From Microdochium bolleyi (lineage: Eukaryota; Ascomycota; Sordariomycetes; Xylariales; Microdochiaceae): a stretch of DNA of 64,000 nucleotides. The stretch spans positions 3,534,001 through 3,598,000 of the forward strand of contig KQ964246.1 of the NCBI GenBank assembly GCA_001566295.1, read 5' to 3'. The position numbers and the translations under genes were made by a program. Shown here piece by piece: positions 20,880 to 32,316 of this stretch. The stretch's first letter is position 1; each line of letters starts with the position of its first letter. The notes under the pieces are model-generated. The model saw nothing but the letters and a program-made list of their open reading frames with translations, made no database searches and was not told the DNA's origin.

Positions 20880-23713
20880 TGCCACAAGTTCAGACTGGAC
20901 AAATGGCTAAAGCCAGACAAAGTCGGGCTCCCTCCACAGATGGCATCTACACTTGAGAGCGCGGCGAAGAGTGGACAGTGGCCGTTTTCGGTCTGGATAT
21001 GCCCTACAACGACCAACAAGGCAAGAATCCCCTAATGGCGGTACCCTGCTGCTGATGTTGGCGGAACACAAGGGAAGCCTTCGTGGAGGCAGTTGTTATG
21101 AGCAGAGGGAAGACATTGGGGCCGACGGGAGAAGAGACGGTCAGGAGTCGAGGCAATCCCGGTGCGGCCAGAAGCGAGGACCAGCTCGGGAAATGGGTGT
21201 AATCTTAGGCGTACCAAGGTTGCGGGCCACCTGGATGACACTTTTGGTGGGGCGCAAGCCAGGCACGCGACCGGCGACGACACTGACGAGAAGTCCCGTG
21301 ATGTGCTGGTAGACTCTGAGAAGAGAATACTGACAGCAGAGACTGTCAGGTATCTGCTGGAGGATGAGCAGGAGAAGTCTGGGAGTGCTGGCGAGAGTAA
21401 GCCGGGCGAGATACCGGGTCTTACGGCAGGCGGTCGAGAGAAGGCAGCAGCGACGGAGCCGGCGGAGAGTCTGGGCAAGTGTGGAGGTGGTGGGCGGGCT
21501 GTGAGGGTGCAGACCAATCGGGGAGCCGGCTGGGCCAGCCCAAAAGTGGACAGGGCCCCAAGAGGGAAGGCGGAAGTGGGGCCCCATCGCATGTGCGGCA
21601 AGCACTCACCGGGTGCTCGGCCAGGCCCCTCGCCCGCACCGCCAAAACACCGCAGCCATCATCATCGAGCTCTCATCAGCGCTGGAACCGGTTGTCAATC
21701 AACAAGGACCCAACCCACAGAGATACGGTAACGTCATGACCTCGGGAGAGCCCCGGATCTCAACAGCATGGCCAACGTCAGCCATTCTGTATCAAGACCC
21801 CCGTGCCCCGTCTGGATCCCGATCGCAGATGTCCATTCCCGTTCGGATGCAGATTGTCAGCTCCCAGCACCAACACGCTCTTGGCTCTGCCTCTCGTGCT
21901 TGCGCGCTCCAGCCATTGGCTCGACTACGCCCTCTCCCAAAGGCCAAACCCCGGGGGTTCGTGAGGCTGTGGCTGTCAGTCTCCGCCGGCCTGGACCGCC
22001 AGAAATGGTCCCAGCCAACTGGCTGGCCACTCAGAGCGCCCTGCCTGCGAGCATTCCGCCGAGTGGCTGCATTCAATAGAGGCCAGCACTCGAGTCTGCG
22101 ATGCAGCGACGCGGGGTTTGCTGCACTTTTCGGGCCCGGCCGCTCGCTCTTATCGCCCAAGCGGTGCGGTGTCCGCAGGCGGCGAACAAGATGCTCGCAC
22201 GAGAGACACCGCCAACTACTTTCAGTGAAACAGGGAGTGAAACATTCCTTGACCGACACCGCCCTCTTTCCTTTTAATCGCGTGCATGCGTGTGCATCTG
22301 GCTACATACCATACCCCAGGCACGACTCGTGAGCTTCTGGCGGTCAAGCTCGGGGCACAGCTGATGCCGCGACACTGTCGCCAGCCACGCACGCACGCCA
22401 TCACAAGCTGCAAGACGGAAGGAAGCCACAAAAGATACACGCATGTACCAAGTAGGTCGGCCGCTGAACGTGATGGATCTAGGAGGGCCCAGCCCACTCT
22501 CGGCCGGCCAATCCAACCCCAGATCTCCATCCCACATCCGGCCCTCTCTAGTAACGCCGACGGTGATGGCTGACATGCTTGGACCAAAGAAGGCTGGCGG
22601 GCCCCCACGCCACCAGCGCCAGCGAGGCCCTCACGCACATGGCTGATGGCCCTGCAGCAGCGCCAAACTCAAAACCGCCCACATTCCACGAAGCACCGAG
22701 TCTCCATCCTCACATGCTCGCGAGTTTGCGAACCACAACCCCGCCACAGACTGAACCTCTCCATGGTGTTTGTGGATCTTGGAGGGGTGGGCAGCACTGC
22801 CGCGCGGGAGGCGCATGCAAAGTGGCAAGGAGCCCTCAGTTCAGTCCTCGTGCGGCTCGGCAAAGAGGTTCCATTTCCACCAGCGTGATGCCAACAAATC
22901 GCTCCAATCACCGACACGCGTCCCCCTTAGGGACTGTCTTCATCTTGGTCGCGTGGGGGAACTCACGGGTCTCGATACTTCCCTCCGTACCCCGCTTGGG
23001 CGGCCGCCTCCTGTGGGCCGGATCTCTCCGGAAAGGCACATGCCATCACAAGGCACCTAGTGTGGCCCCGAGTTTAGTACATGCTTTGGAAACAGGCTTA
23101 CAGCGCAGAAAAACGCTTCCGTCAACTGTTTTAAATGGGGCCAATCCAGTCTCTTTACCGATGCCCTGTCTGCTAAGCTTGTCTTTGTAGCTCTCTCGTC
23201 AATAGACAACTGCGATAGAGCCTAGAATCTCAAGGACTTCGTCCTCCGGTACACAGCTTTGTCCGATGAATGTGCATGACGAGTGTACGCCTCCGACTCT
23301 GACCGCGCGGTTCTGTGCCAGATTGGCCAAATCTACATCGGGCCGACACTCAGGTGCCACGCGATAGAGAACAGAGTCTTGGCGCTCGAAGACCCTATGC
23401 ATTCAACCATCGACATGCAGAGGTTCAGAGACTCAGAGGTTGAGAAGCCTGGGTCGGAGGGACTAGAGTTGGCATTTGAATTCACAAACGCGACGAGTGA
23501 AGCAGAAGGAATACAACCAGTCAGGCAGGAAGCTATACAACCAGGTCTAGAAACACGCGTCTTTTGGTTTTTTCTGAGCATTGAGGCTGCCATTTATTAC
23601 ACAACACCATCGACTCTACTCTAGGCCAAGAAACCCAAAGCCTTACCGACCCTTCGACCCTTTCCTTCCCCCTTTGAAACAAGGCCCGGACACACAGCTT
23701 AGTACTACTTCTC
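20880..23713. other. Long flank between two leftward genes
   Basis: About 2.8 kb: promoter and possible C/T-rich leader (minus strand, about 21000-21600) of the coiled-coil gene, then the 3' flank of the permease. The open frames look like chance frames; none shows a known domain. Confidence 0.55.
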
Positions 23714-25232
23714 TCAAGAAGAGTTACTGTTATCCGCACACGAGAACGCCTTGTCGACCTCGCCTCTGGCATACGCATCGATGATGTTCTGCACGACGCC
23801 ATACGTGCCGCCGATCGTCATGAACACGGCGAGCGCAATCATCAGCCAGTTGAGGTAGTACACCAGGACTTTCCACGGCTTGCGCGACGTGCGGTACTCT
23901 GCGTGGTCGTAGATCCACAGGTACCCGGGGAGGCCGAGGGCAAGGGGCGCAAAGGTCAGGCTGCCGGCGAGCGCGAGGAGGTAGTTGAAGATGGGGATCC
24001 CGCTGCCGATGAGGAACCCGATAAAGGACATGCCGAGGGTGCAGCCGAGCCAGACGGCCCAGTGGACGACGCTGTTGCTCTGGAGGTGGCGCGAGTTGCG
24101 CAGAATGCGCACAAAGAGGTACTTTGCCGCCACGTGGATGTACAGGCAGGCCGAGACGAGCAGGCCGACGAGGCCGACGCCGTAGGCGACCTTCTTGATG
24201 GTGTCGCCCGCGCTGCCAAGCGAGGGCGAGGCCACCCACTTGCCACAGTAGCGGTACACGACGAGGCTGAAAGACAGGTAGGACGCGCCCACGATGCCCA
24301 TGCACAGGTACACGGACTTTTTGTAGTCGCGCGGGCGGCGCATCTCGGAGATGACGGGGAGGAAGGCCGAGGTGCCCGCGCTGGAGCAGAAGATGGACGC
24401 CACCGAGGTGATGGCCGCGACAAAGGTCGGGGTGCCGATGACGTGGTAACCAAAGTCGAAGTCGCCCGTCTGCGGCGCGGCAGCGGGGCGATCGCGCTGC
24501 GTGACGCCGATGACGACGATGAAGACGGCGGCGAAGATGGAGATGAAGCCCGCCCAGGTGAGCCAGGCGATCTTCTCAAACTTGCGGAGCGACGCGAGGG
24601 CGAAGACGGCGACGGTCGAGACGAGCATGAAGTTGTTGGTACACATGCCGTGGTTGCTCAGGGCGTTGAGCGCGGTGGACGCACCGACGATTCCCGACGC
24701 GCCGACGATGGCGAACGTCACGAGGAACATGGCGCCGACGAGCTCGCGCAGCCAGGCGCCGCCCACGACGTAGCCCATGTCGGCGATCGAGTGGCAGCCC
24801 GCGTGGTTGTTACGGAAGTTGCCCTGAATGATGGCGCAGTACGTGTTGAGGAACTGCCAGCAGATCACATTGATCGCGCCGGGCAGGGCGCCCAGGACAT
24901 ACATGGACGACGGGATGGTGAGGACTCCGGTGGCGAAGATCACTGTCGTAATGGTCAGCCCCCTTGATAATTTTGATGATGTGCTACACAATCTTGGCAG
25001 TGGAGGGTTTTGAAGCATGAAAGATAGACTCACCCTTGAGGAAGATCACAGAGGCGTGGACCCAGCCGACAGTACGGAAGTCAACCTGGCCCTCATTCTT
25101 CTTGAAGACCTCGAACGAGTCGTCCTGCGCGGCGATCTTGCCTGCCTCGATGCTCCCGCTACTGCGCGCGACGACTGGCTCGATGGCATCACCGCCGCCG
25201 GCTGCCTTCTCTGAGGTCGCGTTGAGCGACAT
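23714..25232 (-). CDS. Neutral amino acid permease, AAAP family (Mtr-like)
   Basis: Plasma-membrane transporter of the Aa_trans (AAAP) family, similar to the Neurospora Mtr neutral/aromatic amino acid permease. There are two exons, 25232-25034 and 24942-23714, with a 91-base intron (donor GTGAGT, acceptor GACAG), giving 475 residues. The soluble N terminus (about 60 residues) ends in DFRTVGWVHASVIFLK, the first transmembrane helix, which continues across the intron into VIFATGVLTIPSSMYVLG. About 11 hydrophobic helices follow. A central loop carries FLPVISEMRRPRDYKKSVYLCMG, a typical family block. Substrate is not readable from sequence. It is the first gene of a run with a NodB-fold hydrolase, amidase, SDR and regulator, and its upstream region carries five TTGGAG motifs, so it may import the compound that those enzymes use. 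Confidence 0.92.
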
Positions 25233-26283
25233 TGTGGCTCAATGCTAAAGATTCGTATGTATGAGGAAGAGGAGAGTGGGAAAGAGGGTCAAGAATCAGG
25301 AGAGATTGGGGCTTCTTGATATGTCCCCGAGTGTTCAGGGTCCAGGCTTGGTAGAGCCAGCCAGGCAACTCTTTGTTATCTCAAGGTCAAGTGTGCTGCT
25401 GCTGCCCCTTGTCGACGTCGATGTGACGGAAGGATCTCCGACGTAGAAAGAAGGAGGGGGATCGCCAAGGACTTTTATCTTCGTCGAGTCGGACTTCCTT
25501 GGTCTGGTATCGAATGGAATGTGTGAATATACTTATCGCAGTCTAGGTCTATCTTCGACAGGATACCAGGTTGCCGGCCTTTTGGAGCCCAGATTCAACT
25601 GGGAAACAGCAACCCTAGGAGAGGTCGTCCCCTCTTGCTGCATGATTGATTTCCACTTTCAGAACATAGTACTCCCATCAAGTCTGGGGCAAGATTAGGC
25701 ATGGGGCAAATACCCCGGAGAGCGCTGGTGTCTCCACTCTCAAAGTTGGAGGTTAGCTCATAACTTTGATATGGAGACGAGGTTGATAAGGAGGATCTAC
25801 TGGTTGGGCCGGCCAGCGGACTGCCTATCCTTGGAGGTACAGGATAAGAGTTGGAGAAGACATATTTTGTCCCTTGCGCTGTCGAGACCGCCTCCAATAG
25901 TGTGGCTGTAACTCCGAGTGTTCAACGGCAGTCGGTAGCAGCCTCGGCTTTGTGACTCCGGACGTGTCGTCAAGACTACCTACCACGGGCAACCACTGGT
26001 CACAGCTGTCTTCAATCTAGCGCGGCCATACAATCAGCGTCCTCTAGGTACGAACTCTGTTCGACCAGTTCCGGCAATTCGGTTATACCCTGGCCAGCAT
26101 TCTTGTTGACCCGGCAGGTGCTTCGAACATCTCAGCGGCACAAGCCAAATGATTCGCAAGACCGCATTGGTTCACGCTCTGAAGAAGAAGTAGTAGTAGT
26201 AATAAATCACGATGTAGAAGCCTCTCTGCAAATTGGTGATGCCTTGTTTCATGTCGCTTGGATATTGTTCAAATTTGACCGTC
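25233..26283. other. Permease promoter region
   Basis: About 1 kb between the permease start and the hydrolase stop codon. No gene is present. It contains the TTGGAG motif cluster annotated separately. Confidence 0.65.
25582..25897. promoter_or_regulatory. Cluster of five TTGGAG (Adr1-type) motifs
   Basis: TTGGAG occurs at 25582, 25746, 25831 and 25851, and its complement CTCCAA at 25892. Related TCTCCA (25731) and TGGAGA (25772) lie between them. All are 350-665 bases upstream of the permease start. Yeast Adr1 binds TTGGRG; the Adr1-like regulator of this locus is at 32.3-35.2 kb. Binding here is inferred. Confidence 0.55.
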
Positions 26284-27382
26284 TCAGTTCTTGAGAGCGG
26301 CTCCAGGGGCTGCTGGCAGCACTGCTCCCTCTACTGGCTTATTCTTGCTCTTGAAATCGTCGCAGATCTCTGCCATGGTCACAAACTCAACACCCTCGTG
26401 CTTCTTCATATACTCGATGAGCCTGGATATTGTGGTCAAAAATGTTAGCTCGTGCTCATCGGAGCATGAATCTGAATTTGCAACGCCAAAAAGACCAGGT
26501 GACGTACCTCTCGTGCATCAAGAGCACCTGCGGCCGCCCTGAAACGTCAGGGTGAATGGTGATGGGAAAGATGAACTCGTCGTACTCCCGGTAGCAGTAA
26601 TCGAACTGATCGCGCCACAGGTCCTCTATGTCGCGTGGGTTCATGAACCCGTGACTGTTGGGCGCTGACTTGATGAACATCATGGGCGGCAGGTCATCTA
26701 GGTACCAACTGGCAGGGATCTCGACGAGGCCAGTCTCTTGACCCTTGACGAGGGGCTTCATCCACGTCTCAGCCTTTTGCGAGTAGTCGATGTTGGTCCA
26801 GGTATCGCCCGTGCGCAGATAGTAGGCCTGGCAGTCGTGATGACTCATGCTGTGGTCGTACTCGATGCCGTAGTCGAGGAGAAGCTGCCCACCTTCCTTG
26901 CTGCACTCCCACCAGGGCGCGACACTGCCGCGGGGAGGCTTCCCGCCGCAGAAGTCCGTGAGCATACGGTATGTCTTGTCGAGAACCTCGCGCTGCTGCT
27001 CGATTGACATGTCCTTTGGATTCTCGTGGGTGTAGCCGTGCAGGCCGATCTCGTGGCCTGCATCGCGGACTGCGGCCATGTCCTCGGGGAATGTATCAAG
27101 GCTGTGACCTGGGATGAACCAGGTGGTCTTCATATCGTACTTTTTGAACATCTTGAGGAGGCGCTGGACACCGATTGTGCCGGCAAAGTAGCCTGCCAGG
27201 AGAACTCCGTGTTAGTCTTTTCATCCTGACGCTTCGTACGTTTCCCAGAGAATCTGGACCCGGTGGTGGTTCATCGTACCTCTGCTGATGTCGCTGGTCG
27301 AGTCCTGGCCGCCATAAGATCCGAGCCAGCCGGCGACAGCATCCACGTCGACGCCGTAGCTGACAAGTACGCGCTTGACCAT
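26284..27382 (-). CDS. Cytosolic NodB-fold (polysaccharide deacetylase family) hydrolase
   Basis: Member of the polysaccharide deacetylase/CE4 superfamily (PF01522). There are three exons: 27382-27280, 27192-26508 and 26422-26284 (introns of 87 and 85 bases), giving 308 residues. It has no signal peptide, unlike chitin deacetylases. The start MVKRVLVSYGVDVDAVAGW and the block GSYGGQDS match the subfamily of Helicobacter PgdA (HP310), related to PuuE-type allantoinase and bacterial cyclic-imide hydrolases. Likely metal ligands are D14 (DVD) and H86/H90 (HGYTH), with further conserved blocks TTWFIPGHS (57-65), PRGSVAPWW and FPITIHPDVSGRPQVLLMHE. Such intracellular members open cyclic amide rings or remove N-acyl groups. 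With an amidase and permease beside it, a role in catabolism of a small N-compound is more likely than wall modification. The substrate is unknown. Confidence 0.9.
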
Positions 27383-28868
27383 TGTGTTGGTTGGGTAGTG
27401 TGAAGAGGCGAAGAGGAGGGTTGCCTGTTTTTTTGCGGCAGTTGCGCAGTGTTGAGAAAGTATTGTGAGGACTGAAGATTGTCAAGATGTCTGTGAAGTC
27501 ACGGGGACGAAGAAGGACAGTCTGCCCAGCAGACAGGAGATGAGGGGTCTCGGAATCACACCCGGGCTTTGAGGAGGATGGAGATACGCTCTCTCTGCAA
27601 GAGAAAATGACCCGCTACGTAATAGAAACCCTTTGGGAAGGAGCACCCCAGACTCGCCAGACACGCGGGCTGAGGTGCGATGCCCCTCCTTCCTCCCCTC
27701 GAGCTTATCATTCCAGAACGTGGAGAGCCAGGGGTTGCCCCACTGATGACGCCGTCTTGCCGCTTTGGTATGCGCCTGGCCAATCAGAGCTTGGGGTACA
27801 TTGTGGATCGCGCCTTCCCGGCTTTATCGAGCGACTCCAGATCCAAATGTGAGGGAGCGGGGTCGGCCCCTTCTCCAACACGGCATCGCATCAAGAGCGT
27901 AAAGTCTTACAGCTCGGCGACACTCCCCCTTCCCTCCTTACCAAGAACCCAGCACCTCCATGCGCCACGGCCTGATCCTCGACAAGATTGACGCAGACAC
28001 CATCCACAGCTGAGCGCCTAGCCAGGACTATCACACCCGTGTTTCGCGTGGTGTCCTATGCAAGGGCGGCATGGAGAGCCTGTATCTTTTCCCTTGGCAC
28101 TATGCTGGTTTATGCCAAGTCGACATATACCTCCATGCTTTTAGCTAAAGACCACGTGGATTTCTGCATTCTGCTACATGTTGTCGTTCCAAGACTTTAT
28201 CTCGGGAAGGGTCAGATCTTCCCTGTTGCCAAACTAGCATTCTGACCAGGCTGTTTCTGTCGCCGATTCGGCATTTTATCTCTCAGCAAGTATCAGGCAG
28301 AGCCACGCTAAGCAGACTTACTGATCTACTGTGAAGGGGTATCCTGGCCGTTGGATTTACACTCATCTCGACCGGCATCCAGAGACTAAACGACATGGCT
28401 GCCGGGATCCACAGTTGGAGGCGCAACCCTTGCCTCCACTGATGCGTCTCCAACCCCATGCTTGGAGACACTCTCTGTCTCCACTCGTCCGTGGAGAGAT
28501 AACCTTTTGCTTGCTCTCCACACATGTGGTAGGCGAGGAGGACCTCTCTCCGCAGTGTGCTTGGAGATGATTCGATTCTGCATAAGGAAGTGGCGGCATA
28601 CACTTGTTACGTACAGACTACCCTCTTGTACAGAGCCAAAAAGGTGGTTCGTGGTGCTGGCCATAACCAAACCAACGTGGGGGCAAAAGACCGGCATCTG
28701 TTAAAATTCGATGCATTCATTAATTCATCTGGGTGTCCTTATCTTCGTTGATTGAAAGAGGGTGTTATCTTCTATGATTGCCAAGTAAACAACCACGATA
28801 ACAGCCTTTAGAGCTCTCGGGTCGTTCCAGTCTCTCAGCTCTCATCATCAAACGCCGGCACAAACAAG
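27383..28868. promoter_or_regulatory. Divergent promoter region, hydrolase and amidase genes
   Basis: About 1.5 kb between two divergently transcribed genes; no coding frame is supported. One CTCCAA lies at 27873 on the hydrolase side, and a tight cluster is found on the amidase side. Confidence 0.6.
28415..28566. promoter_or_regulatory. Dense TTGGAG/CTCCAA cluster upstream of the amidase
   Basis: TTGGAG at 28415, 28462 and 28561, and CTCCAA at 28448, within 152 bases. They are interspersed with GTCTCCA, GTGGAGAG and CTCTCCACAC variants. The cluster is 300-455 bases upstream of the amidase ATG. The 10-mer CTCTCCACAC recurs in the SDR/regulator promoter near 32137. Function as regulator sites is inferred. 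Confidence 0.55.
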
Positions 28869-30795
28869 ATGTCTGTCCTCTTCACTGAAGTCGGGGAGTA
28901 AGTTCGACTAGCCCATGCGCAACAAAATGTTAGCACACCAGTTACTGACCCAACTTACACAGGTCCAACCCTGTCAAAAAGGGCGAGGCCGAGAAGCTTC
29001 TCGCAGAGATCGGCTGTGAGATCGCGCCTTGTGACTCGGACGACTACCATGTCCTCCTCGCAGCGGTCCACGACTGTGCCGAACAGCTTGAGGCCATGCC
29101 AGACTACCAGCCCATGCCCGACCGTAAGCGATACCCGCGGGAGAACATCCGCTTGCCCTCGGAATCGGAGCAGGAATTTGGCACCGCGTGGGCGCACAAG
29201 TTCCTCATCAGGGGTGCCGCGGCATCCTCGTCCTCGGGTTCGCGACCACCACTAACGGGGAAGAAGGTCACCCTGAAGGACTGCATCGCCGTCGCCGACG
29301 TGCCACAGTTCTACGGGAGTGATGCTTTCCCCGCGTGGACCCCGAGCACCGATGCGACTGTGGTCACGAGGGTGCTTGACGCGGGCGCGGACGTGCACGG
29401 GACCTGTGTGTGCGAGGCGTTCTGCAACTCGACCTCGAGCTTCACCAGCGCGCAGGGCACGATAGAGAACCCGCACAGGCCGGGTTACTCCGCAGGCGGC
29501 AGCACGTCTGGTGGTGGTGCCCTGGTGGGCGGTGGCGTTATGGACATTGCCATTGGGACGGACCAAGGCGGCTCGATCCGCGTTCCGTCGAGCTTGTGTG
29601 GCTGTAAGTGTGCTTTCAGAATTGCTTAATTGGTTTGAAGAGATACAGTGTCATTTGGCTGACAGCATCGTTTCCAGGCGTCGGCTTTAAGCCCACGCAC
29701 GGCCTCGTGCCATACACCGGAATCACCAGCGGCGACTTTATCGACGACCACGCGGGTCCGATCGCCAAGACGGTCCTCGACGCCGCAGCATGTCTCGACG
29801 CCCTTGCCGGGTACGACGGGATCGACGACCGGTCCCTCGGCGCCGCTGCCCACGGCACTTACAAGTTTTACAAGTCCCTGCAAGACTTCGACACGACAAC
29901 AGATAGACCACTGGCAGGCTACAAAATCGGCTTGCTCAAGGAAGGGTTCGGCCACTCCATCTCGCAGTCCGAGGTCGAGACCCTCGTCCGCAGCGCCGCG
30001 GACAAGCTGGCGGAGCTGGGTGCCACGGTCGAAGAGGTCTCTGTGCCAGAACACCTCCACGGCAGCCTGATCTGGACGATCCAGCAGCGCATCGCCGGCG
30101 CCGCGGGCGTCCTCGGGACAGCCCATGGTAGACGAGGTCTGTACCTGACCGAGTTTGAGCACGCGAGGCTCCCCTGGACGGCGGACAACTTCCACAAGCT
30201 GTTCCCCTCAACCAAGAACACCGTCATCAACGGCATGTATCTGTCCAAGAACTTCCCGGGGCTCTACGGCAAGTCGGTCAACGTGGGCCGCCAGATCCGC
30301 GACGCGTACCTTAGCAAGCTCAGCGGCGGCGGCGGCGGCGCCGGGGGCCAGTTTGACCTCATCGTCATGCCCACGGTCCCGGTAGTCGCGCCCAGACACG
30401 GCACGCGGGACTCCCCGCGCACGTGCTTCGCGCCGAGCATCGGGCTGACCTCGAACACGGCCGTGTTCAACGTCACTGGGCTCCCCGCTCTGACCCTGCC
30501 CGTCGGGTTCGCGCCGGCGCAGGATGACCGCAGCGTCGCCCTGCCCGTGGGGATGCAGATTGTCGGCGGGCTGTGGCAGGAGGACAAGATCCTCAAGGCG
30601 GCGTACGCGTGGGAGTCGAAGCACGACTGGAGGCAGATCAACCTCGTCACTGGCAGTGCCGCGCCTGTCTCGACGGGTGTCAACAGCCAGAGCGGAGATT
30701 CTGCTCAGAGGCGGAAAGTAGGGGGCAAGAAGAGCACGTCGGATGTACGAGTCGCTCCTGTTGTTTGGGCTGGGGAGGAGGTTGCTGTAGTGTGA
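28869..30795 (+). CDS. Amidase, amidase-signature family
   Basis: Hydrolyses a carboxamide to an acid plus ammonia or amine; amidase-signature enzyme (PF01425). There are three exons: 28869-28897, 28963-29603 and 29678-30795 (introns of 65 and 74 bases), giving 595 residues, somewhat longer than the usual 540-570 because of an extended C-terminal tail. The catalytic triad is visible: K115 in TLKD, cis-Ser S190 in GGSTSGG and nucleophile S214 in GTDQGGSIRVP; the Ser-Ser spacing of 24 is that of the family. The block CVGFKPTHGLVPYTG is rebuilt across the second intron. No signal peptide is present, so it is probably cytosolic. A poly-Gly run (GGGGGAGG) near residue 418 is unusual. The first exon is only 29 bases. 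It is divergent from the NodB-fold hydrolase, suggesting sequential ring opening and amide cleavage, which is inference. Confidence 0.93.
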
Positions 30796-31101
30796 GGCGT
30801 ATGATAGAGTGTCTGGCTTGTGATACATTTAGAACTACACGATGCGTAGACCTCCCAGGCAGTGCTCAAGTGTTTTGACATGTCTTTACGCTTCGGAACG
30901 ATTTGAAGGTCAGTCTTTCTGTCGATGGGTTTTCCGTAATCCATTACGACGCTGTTCGCATAGAACTTGATAGACCGGCAAATATCGATAGTACATAATG
31001 GTATGCTGGCAAACGTTACAGAACCTGCAACCAGGAACCTAGAGGTTACCCTTATCCAAATCCAGAAATTCAAAGTAGCATAGGTTCATACATTCGCCAG
31101 T
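30796..31101. other. Short convergent 3' region, amidase and SDR
   Basis: About 300 bases between convergent stop codons; nothing else is seen. Confidence 0.6.
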
Positions 31102-31973
31102 TCAATTGATTATGTATCCACCATCGACTACCAGAGCATGTCCTTGGATGAATGATGCTCTTTCGGAGCACAGGAACAAAACCGCATCAGCAACCTCGTC
31201 CGGTTTCCCCATGCGAGCCATGGGCGCTATCTCAATGGCGGGCTTGAGCCTCTCCGTCACCTCGGGAGACCCTGTCGTCATTGGCGTCTCGATCACGCCA
31301 GGACACACGCAGTTGATGCGGATCCCGTCCTTGGAGTAGTCGATGGCATCAGCGCGGGTCATGTTGATTATGGCAGCTTTCGAGCCGCAGTAGTGGGCTG
31401 AGAAGGTTCTGGTAAGCATCTGATTTATGCACGTGCAGTGCCGATTTCGTCGGGCCTCGACTAACCTGCGCCAGGCCGGGCAAGAATCCCCAGCTGGCTC
31501 GCAATGTTGACCACAGCTCCCCTCTGCTTCGGGTGTTCTGGCAGGGGCTCTTGGCGAAGCATCTGCGCGAGGGCCGCTCTCGAGGTGAGCCACGTGCCTC
31601 TATAGTTGACTCTATTGACGCGGTCGAACTCTTCGACAGGTGTGTCCGTTGACCTCTGATCCCTCCCGAGCATGCCAGCGCAGTTTACGGCATAGTCCAG
31701 TCGGGAGAAGCTGCTCCGGACCTGGTCTGCCAAAGACTGCACGAACTTGTCGTCTTGGATATCGCCTTCGCATGCGATGACTTGCGCCTTGGGGTTGATG
31801 GCGAGCACGGCTTCTCGAGTGCGATCGAGCGAGGCCTTGTTGATGTCAGTGATGGTCATTCGTGTACAGCCGGCACGGGCAAAGGCCTGGGATACAGCCG
31901 CGCCTATGCCAGTGCCACCCGCACCAGTGACCAGAGCAACACCCGGAAAGCGGAGGAGCATTGACGATGCCAT
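31102..31973 (-). CDS. Short-chain dehydrogenase/reductase
   Basis: NAD(P)-dependent oxidoreductase of the classical SDR family. There are two exons, 31973-31466 and 31397-31102, joined by a 68-base intron (donor GTTAGT), giving 267 residues, the normal size. The cofactor-binding motif TGAGGTGIG is near residues 16-24, followed by D43-like acid at the end of beta-2 (TITDINKAS), which favours NAD over NADP. The NAG-type motif is present as NCAGMLG. The catalytic set is S159 (NIAS), Y172 and K176 (YCGSK, rebuilt across the splice), and the PGVIETPM block follows. The C terminus ends VVDGGYIIN. It is divergent from the zinc-finger regulator, with only 343 bases between the two start codons. It may oxidise or reduce a product of the hydrolase/amidase steps; this is not shown by sequence. 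Confidence 0.93.
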
Positions 31974-32316
31974 TTGGGACTATTGATTGCGGGTGTGATC
32001 CGTCGCCGGACACGAGTCGAGAGTCACGTTTCGTCGATGACCGGCCATCACATCCGCACTCATCATATCCCTGCTATCTAAAGTTGCCAACATCTCCGAC
32101 CAGGTCGAGGTGGAGAGGGCCATGATTGCCTCCAACTCTCCACACCCTCAGAAGCCCCTAGTGGACCTGAACCTTATCTTGCTCCTCGCCTCCAAATCGT
32201 GGGGAAGGCACTGCCCGATAACCCCAGCACACCCACTTCCACCCTCCAACATCTTCTCTTCTCCATCTCCAATCTATCACCGTCGCCGTGGAGGAGAGCA
32301 CCTCGCAGAGCCAACC
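31974..32316. promoter_or_regulatory. Shared SDR/regulator promoter with four CTCCAA motifs
   Basis: This 343-base interval separates the two start codons. CTCCAA occurs at 32130, 32190, 32245 and 32268, all in one orientation; a TGGAGA is near 32111 and the 10-mer CTCTCCACAC near 32137. Placement fits co-regulation of the SDR and autoregulation of the zinc-finger gene, by inference. Confidence 0.5.

Noticed and set aside
23903..24967. 354-codon plus-strand frame opposite the permease
   Set aside because: It is highly charged, repetitive Glu/Asp/Arg sequence typical of the antisense of a membrane protein gene.
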